DNA of 64,000 bases from Thalassovita aquimarina (GTDB taxonomy: Bacteria; Pseudomonadota; Alphaproteobacteria; Rhodobacterales; Rhodobacteraceae), in contig NZ_JADMKU010000020.1 of NCBI RefSeq assembly GCF_018219815.1, forward strand, positions 1 through 64,000, read 5' to 3'. Every line of letters starts with the position of its first letter. Position 1 is the first letter of the stretch. The notes beneath the pieces are model-generated. The model ran no database searches. It was given only the letters and a program-made list of their open reading frames with translations, and had not been told where the DNA came from. Below are positions 44,130 to 54,087 of this stretch, piece by piece. Position numbers and translations under genes: made by a program.

Positions 44130-44615
44130 TTACATGGCGGCCAGCAGGGCTTCGGCGCTGGAGGTTTCGCAACCGCGCGTCTGTTCGGGCTGGAACAGCG
44201 TCACCACGCCGTCCTCGACCAGCATCGCGTAGCGTTTCGAGCGGCTGAAGAAACCCAGGGTCGGAACGTCGAATTCCATCCCGATCGCCTTGGTAAAGGA
44301 CCCGTCGGCATCGGCCAGCAGCGTGATCCCGGCCTCGCCCGCGCCGGTGACCTTATCCCATTCCTTCACCACGAACAGGTCGTTCACCGCGACGCAGATG
44401 ATTTCATCCACCCCTTTCGCCGTGAATTGATCCTTGGTCCGAATGAAGCCGGGCATATGCGCCGTCTGGCAGGTGGTCGAAAAGGCCGCCGGCACCGCGA
44501 AGATCACCACTTTGCGTCCCTTGGTCTTGTCCGACAGCGATACGGTTTCGGGTCCTTCGTCGCCCATGAGCGACAAAACGGCCTCGGGCAGGTGGTCGTC
44601 TACTGAAATTGTCAT
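44130..44615 (-). CDS. Peroxiredoxin (Prx5/AhpE-like subfamily)
   Basis: This thiol peroxidase of about 161 residues has the peroxidatic cysteine in PAAFSTTCQTAHMPGF. The classic PxxxTxxC reads PAAFSTTC, so the active site is preserved although the usual Gly is Ala. A second Cys in RGCETSSAEALL near the C-terminus may be the resolving residue. It would reduce hydroperoxides with thiol donors. The ATG at 44615 was chosen; a TTG at 44621 has better Shine-Dalgarno spacing (GGGA), so the protein may begin two residues earlier. It diverges from an FAD oxidoreductase gene. Confidence 0.88.
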   Translation of the reverse strand: MTISVDDHLPEAVLSLMGDEGPETVSLSDKTKGRKVVIFAVPAAFSTTCQTAHMPGFIRTKDQFTAKGVDEIICVAVNDLFVVKEWDKVTGAGEAGITLLADADGSFTKAIGMEFDVPTLGFFSRSKRYAMLVEDGVVTLFQPEQTRGCETSSAEALLAAM

Positions 44616-44708
44616 CGTCAATTAACGTCCCTGATTGCGTTTCCTGTAAGGGCTCATATAGGGTTCGGATCAACGCCAGCCAGCAAAATTTTCCCGGGAG
44701 GACCAATA

Positions 44709-45920
44709 ATGAAAAAGGTCGTAGTGATCGGCGCCGGACAGGCCGGATCATCCCTTGTCGCCAAGTTGCGCAATGAAGGCTTCACCGGCCTCGTGACCCT
44801 GATCGGCGAAGAACACGTCCCCCCCTATCAGCGCCCGCCGCTTTCAAAGAAATACCTGCTGGGCGAAATGGAGCTGGAACGGCTGTTCCTGCGGCCCGAA
44901 AGCTTCTACGGCGAAAACGACATCACCCTGCATCTGGACGAAACGGTGCAGGCGATCGACCGCGCCGACAAGGTGGTGATCGCTGGCGGCGAATCCATTC
45001 CCTATGACGAACTGGTGCTGACCACCGGGTCGGTGCCGCGGCGCCTGCCCGCCGCGATCGGCGGGGAGCTGGAGGGCGTTTACGTGGTGCGCGACCTGAA
45101 GGATGTCGATGCCATGGCGCCGGAATTCCGCGACGGTGCGAAGGTGCTGATCGTCGGCGGCGGCTATATCGGGCTGGAAGCAGCGGCGGTGGCGGCCAAG
45201 AAGGGGCTGCAGGTCACGCTGGTGGAAATGGCCGACCGTATCCTGCAGCGGGTCGCCTCGCCGGAAACCTCGGATTACTTCCGCACCCTGCATCAATCGC
45301 ACGGGGTGAATATCCTTGAAGGTGTCGGCCTTGAAACCCTGACCGGCGAGGGCCGCGTCGCGGGCGCGAAATTGTCGGACGGCAGCACGCTGGACGTCGA
45401 TTTCGTCATTGTCGGTGTCGGCATCACCCCGGCCACCGCACTGGCCGAGGCGGCGGGCATTGAGATCGACAACGGCATCAAGGTGAACAAACTGGGCCAG
45501 ACCAGCGACCCGCATATCTGGGCGGCGGGCGATTGCGCCTCCTTCCCGTACAAGGGCGGCCGCATCCGCCTGGAATCTGTGCCCAACGCCATCGATCAGG
45601 CCGAATGCATCGCCGAAAACATCATGGGCGCGGGCAAGACCTATGTGCCCAAACCGTGGTTCTGGTCCGACCAGTACGATGTGAAACTGCAGATCGCCGG
45701 GCTCAACGCCGGGTACGACCGGGTGATCACGCGGGCCGGCGACAAGGACGGATCGGTGTCCTTCTGGTATTACAGGGGCGACGAATTGCTGGCTGTGGAT
45801 GCTGCCAACGACCCGCGCGCCTACATGGTCGGCAAGCGACTGATCGACGGGGGCAAATCGCCTGCCCCCGATCTAGTGGCTGACCCGGAAACCGACATGA
45901 AAGCGTTGATGAAGGCATGA
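44709..45920 (+). CDS. NAD(P)/FAD-dependent oxidoreductase (ferredoxin/rubredoxin reductase-like)
   Basis: This 403-residue flavoprotein has the N-terminal FAD loop GAGQAGSSLVAKL, PPYQRPPLSKKYLLGE, the NAD-binding loop VGGGYIGLEAAAVAAKKG and the C-terminal FAD motif IWAAGDCAS. The C-terminal reductase domain fits class III ferredoxin reductases that serve P450 or ring-hydroxylating systems. No partner ferredoxin or oxygenase is in the window. GGGAGGACCAATA precedes the ATG. It overlaps rsmD by four bases. Confidence 0.9.
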   Translation: MKKVVVIGAGQAGSSLVAKLRNEGFTGLVTLIGEEHVPPYQRPPLSKKYLLGEMELERLFLRPESFYGENDITLHLDETVQAIDRADKVVIAGGESIPYDELVLTTGSVPRRLPAAIGGELEGVYVVRDLKDVDAMAPEFRDGAKVLIVGGGYIGLEAAAVAAKKGLQVTLVEMADRILQRVASPETSDYFRTLHQSHGVNILEGVGLETLTGEGRVAGAKLSDGSTLDVDFVIVGVGITPATALAEAAGIEIDNGIKVNKLGQTSDPHIWAAGDCASFPYKGGRIRLESVPNAIDQAECIAENIMGAGKTYVPKPWFWSDQYDVKLQIAGLNAGYDRVITRAGDKDGSVSFWYYRGDELLAVDAANDPRAYMVGKRLIDGGKSPAPDLVADPETDMKALMKA

Positions 45921-46474
45921 GGATCGTCGCCGGCGCCTTCAAGGGCCGCGCGCTGGCCTCGGTCGGCAAGGGCGATCCCGGCGCGCATCTGCGCCCGACC
46001 ACGGACCGCACCCGCGAAAGCCTGTTCAACATGCTGATGGGCGGGCGGTTCGGTGACCCGATCACCGACGCCCGCGTTCTGGACCTGTTCGCCGGCACCG
46101 GCGCGTTGGGGTTGGAGGCGCTGTCACGCGGCGCGGCCCATGTCACCTTTGTCGATGACGGCAACAAGGCGGGCAGCCTGATTAAGCAGAACATCAAGAT
46201 CTGCGAGGCACAGGTGCAGACCAAGATGATACGACGCGATGCCCGCAAGCTGCCGGAAAATCCCGGCGATCCCTACGACCTGATCTTCCTCGACCCTCCC
46301 TATGGCAAGGGCTTGGGTGAAATCGCACTGGCGGCCGCGCTGCGGGGCAACTGGATCGCCGAGGGCGCGCTCATCGTCTGGGAAGAAAGAGCCGCCATCA
46401 CCGTGCCCGAGGGCCTGACCCATCTCGACGCGCGCAGATACGGCGACACCACGATCACGCTGCTGGAAGCCTGA
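45917..46474 (+). CDS. rsmD: 16S rRNA (guanine(966)-N(2))-methyltransferase RsmD
   Basis: This 185-residue methyltransferase starts MRIVAGAFKGRAL and continues with LRPTTDRTRESLFNML, the SAM loop LDLFAGTGALGLEALSRGA and the catalytic DPPYGKG, all RsmD hallmarks. It methylates G966 of 16S rRNA. Its ATG overlaps the reductase stop. The gene ends one base before the convergent pbpC-type stop, leaving no intergenic sequence. Confidence 0.93.
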   Translation: MRIVAGAFKGRALASVGKGDPGAHLRPTTDRTRESLFNMLMGGRFGDPITDARVLDLFAGTGALGLEALSRGAAHVTFVDDGNKAGSLIKQNIKICEAQVQTKMIRRDARKLPENPGDPYDLIFLDPPYGKGLGEIALAAALRGNWIAEGALIVWEERAAITVPEGLTHLDARRYGDTTITLLEA

Positions 46475-48508
46475 TCATTCGAGCTGCAGATCAACCCGGT
46501 CCGACCGTCCCTTCGCATCGATCACTGAGAGGCTGACGAAGCCTTTGCCGACGGGGCCCAGATCGGCCTGCCGCCGGTGATATCCGGTCAGCACCGGTTC
46601 GCCATTCGCCAGAATCGTGAACGGAGGCACCCCGTCACGCAGTTTCAGAACCAATCCGCCCCCATCCAGCGACAGCCGCGCCCCGTTCGGGGGAAAGGCC
46701 AGTTTCGGCGTGTCCGGTTCGGGTTCGAACACCGCGTGGCGACCGCGAAACCGCTGTAACGGCTGCGGCAGTTCCGCCGTGGACACGATCAGCGTCTCGG
46801 GCGGCGGCGGCGGCAAGGGATCAAGCTCCGGCTTCAGCCGCTGGAACGCCTTGAACAGCACCGGGGCCGCCAGATCGCCGCCAAAGGCGCCCGGCACGGG
46901 CGTCCCGTCAGGCCGCCCGATCCAGACCCCGATCACATGCGACCCGTCGAACCCCACCGCCCAGGCATCGCGATGGCCATAAGACGTCCCGGTCTTGTAG
47001 GCCAGATGGTTGCGCGGCGCGCCGTCGGGCGGGACGAGCCCCGACAGGATATGCCCGACTTGCCAGGCGGCGGAGCGGCTGACGATCCGTTCCCCCGGCT
47101 CCGCGCCCCCGGTCATGTGCAATCGCACCGCCTGTCCGCCATTGGCCAGCCCCGCATAAAGCTGCACCAGATCGCGCAGGGTGATCCCGACCCCGCCAAG
47201 CGCCACCGCCAGTCCAGGCTTGCCACCCGGGATCACCGGCGCGACCCCCGACCGCCGCAGCGCCGCCATCAACCGGCCCGGCCCGATTTCCTCGGTCAGC
47301 AGCACGACGGGAATGTTCAGCGATTCCCGCAACGCCGTCGACACCTTGATTTGCCCCCGGAAACGCCCGTCGAAATTCCGCGGTGCGTAGGCCCCGAAAG
47401 CGACCGGTCGGTCGTTGATCAGGGTTTCGGGATGGATCAGGCCCTGATCGAATCCCATCGCATAGACCAGCGGTTTCAGCGTCGATCCCGGCGACCGGAG
47501 CGCGTGTGTCATGTCGACAAATCCCTGTCCGCGCCCCTGCGCAAACCGGCGCGACCCGACCGAGGCCAGAACCTCCCCGCTGCGATGATCGGCGACCAGG
47601 ATCGCGATGGACAGACGCTCGGATTTGCCGTGCAGAGACAGTTCCGCCAATTCCTCCAGCCCCGCCTGCAACCCGGCCTCCAGCGTCAGGTCGATCCGTC
47701 CGCGATCCGGTTGCAAGGAGCGCGCGTGATCCGCTGCATGGGCGGCCAGCGCCGGGAAGGCGCGACGCGTCCGAGGCACCGGGTCATAGGCGGCCGCGGC
47801 AACGTCCCCGGCCCTCAAGACCCCCGCCTCCTGCATCCGCGCCAACACCCGGCCCCGCGCGGCCTCGGCCGCTTGCGGGTGCCGGTCCGGGCGGCGCGCC
47901 TCTGGCGATTGCGGCAGCGCCACCAGCAACGCCGCCTCCGCCGGGGTCAGCCGCCCCGGTTCCTTGCCGAAATAGCTCAGCGATGCCGCCCGCACCCCTT
48001 CGATATTGCCGCCGAACGGCGCCAGCTGCAGGTAGAGGTCCAGGATCGCATCCTTGCTGACCCGCCGTTCCAGCGCCAAGGCCACCCGCATCTGCCGCAG
48101 CTTGCCCGCCCACGACCCGGTGCTGCCATCCTCCAGCAGCCGCGCCACCTGCATCGTCAGCGTTGATCCGCCCGACACGATCCGGCCGTTCCACAGCGCT
48201 TGTCCCCCGGCCCGCACCAGCGCCCAAGGATCGATGCCATGATGACGCCAGAACCGCTTGTCCTCATAGGCCAGTAGCATCGCGATATAGCCATCATCGA
48301 CCCCATCGCGCGCCACCAGAAGCCGCCACAGACCATCCGCCACCGTATAGGCGCGCAGCAACACGCCATTGCGATCACGCGCCTCGGCCGAGGTGTCGAC
48401 GATCAGCGGCGGCAGCTCGGTCCGGTCCACCCAGCGGTCGAACCCGTCGCGCAAGGCCCCCCCGCCCAGCAGCAGGGCGACCAGCAGGACCGGCCAGAGC
48501 CGTTTCAT
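46475..48508 (-). CDS. pbpC: Penicillin-binding protein 1C
   Basis: This 677-residue class A PBP has an N-terminal membrane anchor (about 4-20), the GT51 domain with Glu82 in AYEDKRFWRHHG, then the transpeptidase domain with Ser342 (STLK), SLN at 396-398 and KTGT at 505-508. The C-terminal domain (BiPBP type) is present. It polymerises glycan; the role of PBP1C in cross-linking is often weak. Its ATG at 48508 overlaps the stop of the alpha-2-macroglobulin gene by four bases, a conserved pairing in which the macroglobulin is thought to guard the periplasm when the wall is breached. Confidence 0.92.
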   Translation of the reverse strand: MKRLWPVLLVALLLGGGALRDGFDRWVDRTELPPLIVDTSAEARDRNGVLLRAYTVADGLWRLLVARDGVDDGYIAMLLAYEDKRFWRHHGIDPWALVRAGGQALWNGRIVSGGSTLTMQVARLLEDGSTGSWAGKLRQMRVALALERRVSKDAILDLYLQLAPFGGNIEGVRAASLSYFGKEPGRLTPAEAALLVALPQSPEARRPDRHPQAAEAARGRVLARMQEAGVLRAGDVAAAAYDPVPRTRRAFPALAAHAADHARSLQPDRGRIDLTLEAGLQAGLEELAELSLHGKSERLSIAILVADHRSGEVLASVGSRRFAQGRGQGFVDMTHALRSPGSTLKPLVYAMGFDQGLIHPETLINDRPVAFGAYAPRNFDGRFRGQIKVSTALRESLNIPVVLLTEEIGPGRLMAALRRSGVAPVIPGGKPGLAVALGGVGITLRDLVQLYAGLANGGQAVRLHMTGGAEPGERIVSRSAAWQVGHILSGLVPPDGAPRNHLAYKTGTSYGHRDAWAVGFDGSHVIGVWIGRPDGTPVPGAFGGDLAAPVLFKAFQRLKPELDPLPPPPPETLIVSTAELPQPLQRFRGRHAVFEPEPDTPKLAFPPNGARLSLDGGGLVLKLRDGVPPFTILANGEPVLTGYHRRQADLGPVGKGFVSLSVIDAKGRSDRVDLQLE

Positions 48509-51500
48509 TCCGCGATCCGCACCCGGCCCGATGCGGTATTGGCGCGGTATTGCGGGCGGTACATGTCTTCGACCGTGGCCGCCGGATGATGGAATGCGCC
48601 CGGCGAAATCGCCCGCACGATATAGGCCAGCTCGATCGGGTCCTTGCCGGATTGGTCCACGGCGGCAAGGAACCGGTCGGCGCGGAATTCGCTGTGTTCG
48701 GTTTCGGCCGGGTCGAGCCAATCGAGCGCCCGGATATCGCCCTGCCGCAGCAGGTTGGGATTATCGATCTCGAACCCCGCCGGCAGCGGGTCGTTGATCA
48801 TCAGACGCGCACCGCCATCCTCGAACGGGGTCGCCTTCAGAACCGCGACCAGCCGCATGCCGGTACGAATCTGATCCCGGGTCACCGGCTCGCCCTCGGT
48901 GGTGTAATAGCTGCGGTCGATCCGGAACCCGTATCCGCCCTGATCCACGCCGCCTTCGGGAACGCCGGTGGTGGTCAGGGTGATCGGCGTCGCCGAACCC
49001 GACACGTTGCGGATCGCTATCGGCTGCGCGCCAACGCGGTCGGCCACCATGCGGGCGAAAGGACCGTCGACCGGCCTGCCATCGATTTCCAGCCCGGAAA
49101 GCGACGGGTCCAGCACCAGCGCCTTGGCCGCCAGCAGCGACCAGGACGCTTCCTGCGTCGACATCACCCGCCCCGCGGCACCGATGCGCTGCACAAGTGC
49201 ATCGCGGTCAACGGCCGCGCTGCCGGCTTCGACCGCCAGCGACAACACCCCGGCGGCATCGCGCAGGTTGGTGCCGTAATCGGCCCGCAGCACCGGTTTG
49301 TCCTCACCCGGCAGGGTCCGCAGCATGCGGGCGGCACGGCCGAACATCGCATCGGCCCGGGTCTGATCGCCGTAAGACGCCAGCGCCGCGCCCAGCTGCG
49401 CCGCCGCCAGCGGCGTGGTGAAGGCATCGCCCTTGACGTCGGCATAGTAACGCAGGTCACCCATCGCCGCCGCCCCTTCGCGCGCCAGCACCATCAGCGC
49501 ATAGGCCAGGTCACCGCCGCCTTCGTCGAAGTCGGGGTTGTAGTTCACCCGGTTGCGCAGATTGTCCAACGCCATGCGGAAGGCGGTGTCGGGAACCGCG
49601 ATCCCTTCGGCCCGCGCCCGGCTGAGGAAATCGGACACATAGGCATCGAGCCAGAAATCGCCCGACCCGGCCCGCCACAGCCCGAAGGCGCCGTTGCTGG
49701 ATTGGCGCGTCAGCACCTTTTCCACCGCCTGATCGACCCGCTTGCGGATGCGGTCACGCCCCCCAAGCCCCAGGGATTCGCTCAGCTGGCTGAGATACAG
49801 CAGCGGCATCGCCTGGCTGGTCACCTGTTCGGTGCAGCCATAGGGATAGCGGTCGAGCGATGCCAGAAGCGCCGGCGCGTTCAGCTTGGCCAAGGGCCCC
49901 GCTGTCACCACCGCCGATCCGCTGCCGGGGCGAAGCCCGGTAAAGACCTCGTCGTCCAGCAGAAAGGTCTTGCCCGCGTCGAGCGTGAAGCGCTGCGTCA
50001 GCGACACCGCCGGATCGTTATTGCGCACCCCGATGGTCAGGTCCTTGACCAGCTGGCGGCCCTCCGGCGTCGTCAGCGCCACCCGGATCGAATGATCGCC
50101 AACCTCGCCCGCCGTCACCGGCAAGCTCAGCACTTCCTTGCCCTTCTCGGCCAGCGTCACGCCAGACGGCACCGACGCGGGATCGAGCGTCACGCCATCG
50201 GCGGTCACGTCCAGCCCCATCCGCCCCGCCGGGCCGGTGGCATGGACGATTTCCAGCAGCAACCGGCTTTGATCGCCCGGCGACAGGAAGCGCGGCAGGC
50301 TGGCGGTGACCACCACCGGGTCGCGCACCAGCACATCCGCCTCGGCCTCACCCACGCCGGTTTGCGACCAGGCCACCGCCATCAGCCGCACCGTGCCGTT
50401 GAAGGCGGGCAGGTCGAAGCCGACCTCGGCCCTGCCATCCGCCCCGACCTCAACCGGGCCGGTGAAATAGGCGACCAGTTCCTCGGTCGGCGGCGGCGAC
50501 TGGAACCCGGCGCCCATGCCGGCATCGCCACCCGAACGCACCTGCCCCATTGCGCCGTTCATCCCGTCGATCAGCCGGCCGTAGAGGTCGCGAATTTCCA
50601 CGCCCAACCGGCGCTGACCGAAATAGTGGCCGGAAGGATCGGGGCTCTGGAAACCGGTCAGGTTCAGGATGCCCACATCGACCGCCGCGACGGTGACATA
50701 GGCGGTTTCGCCCTCCTTCACACCTTCGACCTGCACCGACGCGGCAAGCGTCCCGCGCGGATCGGCCTCCGCCGGGGCATCAAGGCGCACCTGCAACTGC
50801 TTGTCGCCGGGATCGACCTTGGCATGGCTCAGCCCCAGCGACCGCGCCGGATTACGCCCGGCGCTAACATCCATCGGCCGGATCACCGAAGCCGTCACAT
50901 AGGCCCCCGCGCCCCAGTCATCGGTCACGTCGAGCGGGATCAGGTTTTCGCCCTCGCTGACCTCGACCGCCTTCATTGCGATCACCCGGTTCGACATCAC
51001 CGTGACCAAGGCCTTGCCCGCATAGCGCGGCACCAGCCGCAATTGCGCGACCTCACCACTGCGATAGGACGGTTTATCCAGCGACAGTTCCAGCGTATCG
51101 GGCGTGGTGCTGACATCGGCGGGTGCGTACCAGCCGGCATAGAAAGAACTGCTGGCCGATACGTATTCGCCGCCCTGCCGTTCCACCACCAATTCGTAAT
51201 TGCCCCATTCGACCGGCACGCTGACCTTCAGCGGATCGGTGCCCAGCATCGCCTCGCCGCTGGCGATGGGTTTGCGAGTGGTGATCGGTTCCCAGTTCCA
51301 ACTGCCCCATTGCTGATACCACTGGTAACGGTGGGTGACCCGGTTCAGGGTCCAGCGCACCGGCATGTCGATCTGGCTCAAATCGGGGCCAAGCGCGATC
51401 ACCTGCAATTGCGCCTCGCCGCCCTCGGGCACGACGCCGTCGAACATCTGCTTGATGCCGATGATCGGTTTCGCCGGGGCAAGGTCGCGCGTCAGCCGCC

Positions 51501-53940
51501 GTTCGACCGGGCGGCCCGATCCTTCGGCGACGCTGACCCGCACTTCGGCCGTCAGCGGCCGGTCGGCATCCTCTATCACGGGCAGCGGCAAGGGCATCAC
51601 CGCAACGCCCTGATCGTCGGTTTCGCCGCCGCCGAAGAATTCGGTGCGTTTGTAAAACCCATCATCCTGCCGCCCGTAGCGGTAGCCGGGATAGCCTTTC
51701 AGTTCCTCTGCCTCGGACAAAACCACCGAGCCGTCGACCGACAACCCGCCCGCGGGCGCGCCGAAGAGGTATTTCGCCTCAACCGTCAGGGGCGGCTGGT
51801 CGCCGGGGCGGAGGTCATGTTCGGGCAGCGACAGGGTGAAATCGATCCGCTCGGGCAGGAAATCCTCGACCAGAACGGTCTGGCTGGCCAGCGCCGGTTG
51901 ATCCACGTCGGCCTTGATATCCAGCCGCCACGACCCGCGCGGCACGCTGTCGCCCAGAGCGAAGGCAAAGACATGGCCGCCCGCCTTGTCCTGCGCCGAC
52001 AGCGATCGGGCGTATTCCACCCCGTCGGGCCGGGTCAGGATCGCGGTGATCGGCAAACCGCCGATCGCCGCCGCCTTGCCATCGCGGGTCAGAACGGTGG
52101 CGTGGATGGTTTCGCCCGCGCGATAGGCGCCGCGATCGGTGGTCAGGAACATATCGATCGGCGGGCTGGGTTCGCGGCCCTCCACCCCACGATCCGACAG
52201 GTCGAACGCCGGGTCCTTCAGCGACAGGAAGGTCAGGTCCCGATCCCCCTGCGCCACGGTCAGCAGCGCGGGCACCGCCGCCCCCAGCCCCCTTGTCAGC
52301 CCGGCGTCGAAATGCGCGTAACCCTCGGCATCGGTCTGAACCTCGCCCAGCACCCGGTTCGATTGCGAAATCAGCGTGGCCTTGGCCCCGGCCACGGGTT
52401 CGGCATCGCCCAGCCCGCGCACGAAGACATGCAGCCCGTCCACGCCGCTCAGCGTGGTGACGCCCAGATCGGACAGCACGAACCATTGCGTCGCCAGCGG
52501 GTCCTCATAGGGATCGGCGCCGGGCACCTCGGCCGACAGCGCGTAGATCCCGGCGGGCAGGTCGGCGATGATATCGCCCAGCGGCAAGCGGGTGGTCATG
52601 TCGCGGTTCAGCTCATTCTGCACCTCGCCTTTGCCGGCCCAAACCTGTTCGCCGATCTGGGCGCTGAAATCGGTTTCTTCCCAGTAATTCAGCGGCCGCC
52701 CGAAATAATGCGACTGGAACACCCGCAGCATGTTGCGGTCGCTGACCTGGCGCAGCGTCAGGTCCAGCGTATCGACATTCACCGTTTCCACCGGCAGCGC
52801 CGCATCGGGCGATTTCGGTAGCACGTAGGCGCGGCCCGAGAACCGGACCGAGGCGCTGCGATCGCGCACATATTGGGTGATGGTGACATCCTTGGCCATA
52901 GTTTCGCCGCTCGCCGCGGGCAGCCCTTCGCGGAAGGTCAGGCTGTAGCGTTGGCCGTGATCCAACCCGTCGACGCACAGCCGGTTGCCGCTGACCGTCA
53001 CCGCCATGTCCGTGGCGGGCAGCTTGACGAAGGGCGCGTAATCGACGCCGGTCTTGACCAACGCCTCGGAAAACTCGGCACAGATGCGCGGGTCGGCACT
53101 GTCGCTTTCGGCCAGATTTTCGGTGATGCGAAATCCGTATTTTCCGATGGCGTCATCGAGCGCATCGCTCAATTCAACCCAGTTCGGTTGCTTGTCCAGC
53201 GCCAGCCGCAGGGCCGGGATCATGTCGCGGCCGCGCCCGTTGGCTTCGAACGCGTCGGCCATCAGCTGCAGGCTGTTGGCGGCAAGCGCCGGGGAACCGG
53301 CGCGCAGATAGGCGTTGATCGCCGCCGTCAGCGCGCGGTTGCGATAGCGGTTCTTGTTGTTCTTGCTGGCCTCGGCGGCCAACAGCGACAGGCGGGCATA
53401 TTCCAGCCACTGGTCGGCCTGATCGGTATGCGATACCGCCCCGCCCATCCAGCGCATCGCGTTGATCCAGTCCTTCTGCTGGCGGCGTTCCTGTGCAGCG
53501 TTCAGAAGCGCCTCGACCGAATATTGCCCCGATGGATGGGTCCAGCCAATCCGCTGCGCCTGACCATGCGCCTCGTTAATGTCGCCGGGGCCCAGGAAGG
53601 GCGCAGCCGCGGCGCGCGCCGCTGCGGCATCAAGCAGCTCTGCCGGGGTTTCGATGATTTCCGCCGACCACGCCCCTTCGTAGGGCTGCCGGTCCGTGAT
53701 ATCGGATTTCGGGAAACAGGCGTTCGATTTTTCGTTGAAGGTGAAGGCCTTGCAACTCGGATCCACCAGGCAGGCCCGTTCGCACGCATTGTAATCGGTA
53801 TCGAACAGCGCCTGCAGATCGGAACCGTAGAAATCGACATCGCGGGTCAGAACGTAGTGCCGCTGCGGCACAGCATTTTCGGCGGCACCCGGAGAGGTCA
53901 GACAAAAGGCGGCAAAAAGCGCTGAAAGAACGCGTCGCAT
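48505..53940 (-). CDS. Bacterial alpha-2-macroglobulin with N-terminal PAN/Apple domain
   Basis: This 1811-residue secreted protein has a signal peptide (about 1-20, no lipobox), so it appears periplasmic rather than lipid-anchored. Residues about 27-80 form a PAN/Apple-like domain with Cys53, Cys57, Cys63 and Cys75. Macroglobulin MG domains follow, then the bait-like region and the thioester motif GCTEQ with Cys1369 and the Glu-Gln pair intact, then the complement-like domain. It should trap proteases by covalent capture. It is the first gene of an operon with pbpC, as in many proteobacteria. The plus strand opposite is open for long stretches but shows no real gene. Confidence 0.9.
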   Translation of the reverse strand: MRRVLSALFAAFCLTSPGAAENAVPQRHYVLTRDVDFYGSDLQALFDTDYNACERACLVDPSCKAFTFNEKSNACFPKSDITDRQPYEGAWSAEIIETPAELLDAAAARAAAAPFLGPGDINEAHGQAQRIGWTHPSGQYSVEALLNAAQERRQQKDWINAMRWMGGAVSHTDQADQWLEYARLSLLAAEASKNNKNRYRNRALTAAINAYLRAGSPALAANSLQLMADAFEANGRGRDMIPALRLALDKQPNWVELSDALDDAIGKYGFRITENLAESDSADPRICAEFSEALVKTGVDYAPFVKLPATDMAVTVSGNRLCVDGLDHGQRYSLTFREGLPAASGETMAKDVTITQYVRDRSASVRFSGRAYVLPKSPDAALPVETVNVDTLDLTLRQVSDRNMLRVFQSHYFGRPLNYWEETDFSAQIGEQVWAGKGEVQNELNRDMTTRLPLGDIIADLPAGIYALSAEVPGADPYEDPLATQWFVLSDLGVTTLSGVDGLHVFVRGLGDAEPVAGAKATLISQSNRVLGEVQTDAEGYAHFDAGLTRGLGAAVPALLTVAQGDRDLTFLSLKDPAFDLSDRGVEGREPSPPIDMFLTTDRGAYRAGETIHATVLTRDGKAAAIGGLPITAILTRPDGVEYARSLSAQDKAGGHVFAFALGDSVPRGSWRLDIKADVDQPALASQTVLVEDFLPERIDFTLSLPEHDLRPGDQPPLTVEAKYLFGAPAGGLSVDGSVVLSEAEELKGYPGYRYGRQDDGFYKRTEFFGGGETDDQGVAVMPLPLPVIEDADRPLTAEVRVSVAEGSGRPVERRLTRDLAPAKPIIGIKQMFDGVVPEGGEAQLQVIALGPDLSQIDMPVRWTLNRVTHRYQWYQQWGSWNWEPITTRKPIASGEAMLGTDPLKVSVPVEWGNYELVVERQGGEYVSASSSFYAGWYAPADVSTTPDTLELSLDKPSYRSGEVAQLRLVPRYAGKALVTVMSNRVIAMKAVEVSEGENLIPLDVTDDWGAGAYVTASVIRPMDVSAGRNPARSLGLSHAKVDPGDKQLQVRLDAPAEADPRGTLAASVQVEGVKEGETAYVTVAAVDVGILNLTGFQSPDPSGHYFGQRRLGVEIRDLYGRLIDGMNGAMGQVRSGGDAGMGAGFQSPPPTEELVAYFTGPVEVGADGRAEVGFDLPAFNGTVRLMAVAWSQTGVGEAEADVLVRDPVVVTASLPRFLSPGDQSRLLLEIVHATGPAGRMGLDVTADGVTLDPASVPSGVTLAEKGKEVLSLPVTAGEVGDHSIRVALTTPEGRQLVKDLTIGVRNNDPAVSLTQRFTLDAGKTFLLDDEVFTGLRPGSGSAVVTAGPLAKLNAPALLASLDRYPYGCTEQVTSQAMPLLYLSQLSESLGLGGRDRIRKRVDQAVEKVLTRQSSNGAFGLWRAGSGDFWLDAYVSDFLSRARAEGIAVPDTAFRMALDNLRNRVNYNPDFDEGGGDLAYALMVLAREGAAAMGDLRYYADVKGDAFTTPLAAAQLGAALASYGDQTRADAMFGRAARMLRTLPGEDKPVLRADYGTNLRDAAGVLSLAVEAGSAAVDRDALVQRIGAAGRVMSTQEASWSLLAAKALVLDPSLSGLEIDGRPVDGPFARMVADRVGAQPIAIRNVSGSATPITLTTTGVPEGGVDQGGYGFRIDRSYYTTEGEPVTRDQIRTGMRLVAVLKATPFEDGGARLMINDPLPAGFEIDNPNLLRQGDIRALDWLDPAETEHSEFRADRFLAAVDQSGKDPIELAYIVRAISPGAFHHPAATVEDMYRPQYRANTASGRVRIAE

Positions 53941-54087
53941 GAAAGCGGCTCCTGCTTAAATCAATTGCCGCGATGCTGGCATGCGGATCGAAGATTCTGC
54001 AAGGGAAACCGCCCGGTATCCGGGACACCCCGTAGCAGGGCAAACTGATCAAAGGCGCGGGTCGCCCTTACGGAGCCGCGACCAGGA
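53941..54087. other. Intergenic region alpha-2-macroglobulin / yaaA
   Basis: These 147 bases contain the presumed promoter of the macroglobulin-pbpC operon and the end of yaaA. A short GGGACACCCC-like stretch is seen, but no stable hairpin or gene was recognised. Confidence 0.3.

Noticed and set aside
46470-46480. Missing terminator or gene fusion between rsmD and pbpC
   Set aside because: The stop codons of the convergent genes simply abut (TGA at 46472-46474, TCA at 46475-46477); both proteins are full-length.
48163-52821. A 1552-codon open frame on the plus strand opposite the alpha-2-macroglobulin gene
   Set aside because: It is a by-product of high third-position GC on the real gene: the translation is Arg/His/Pro-rich, matches no family, and lacks a ribosome-binding site. 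The same holds for the long frames opposite tex, adenine deaminase and the type I secretion genes.
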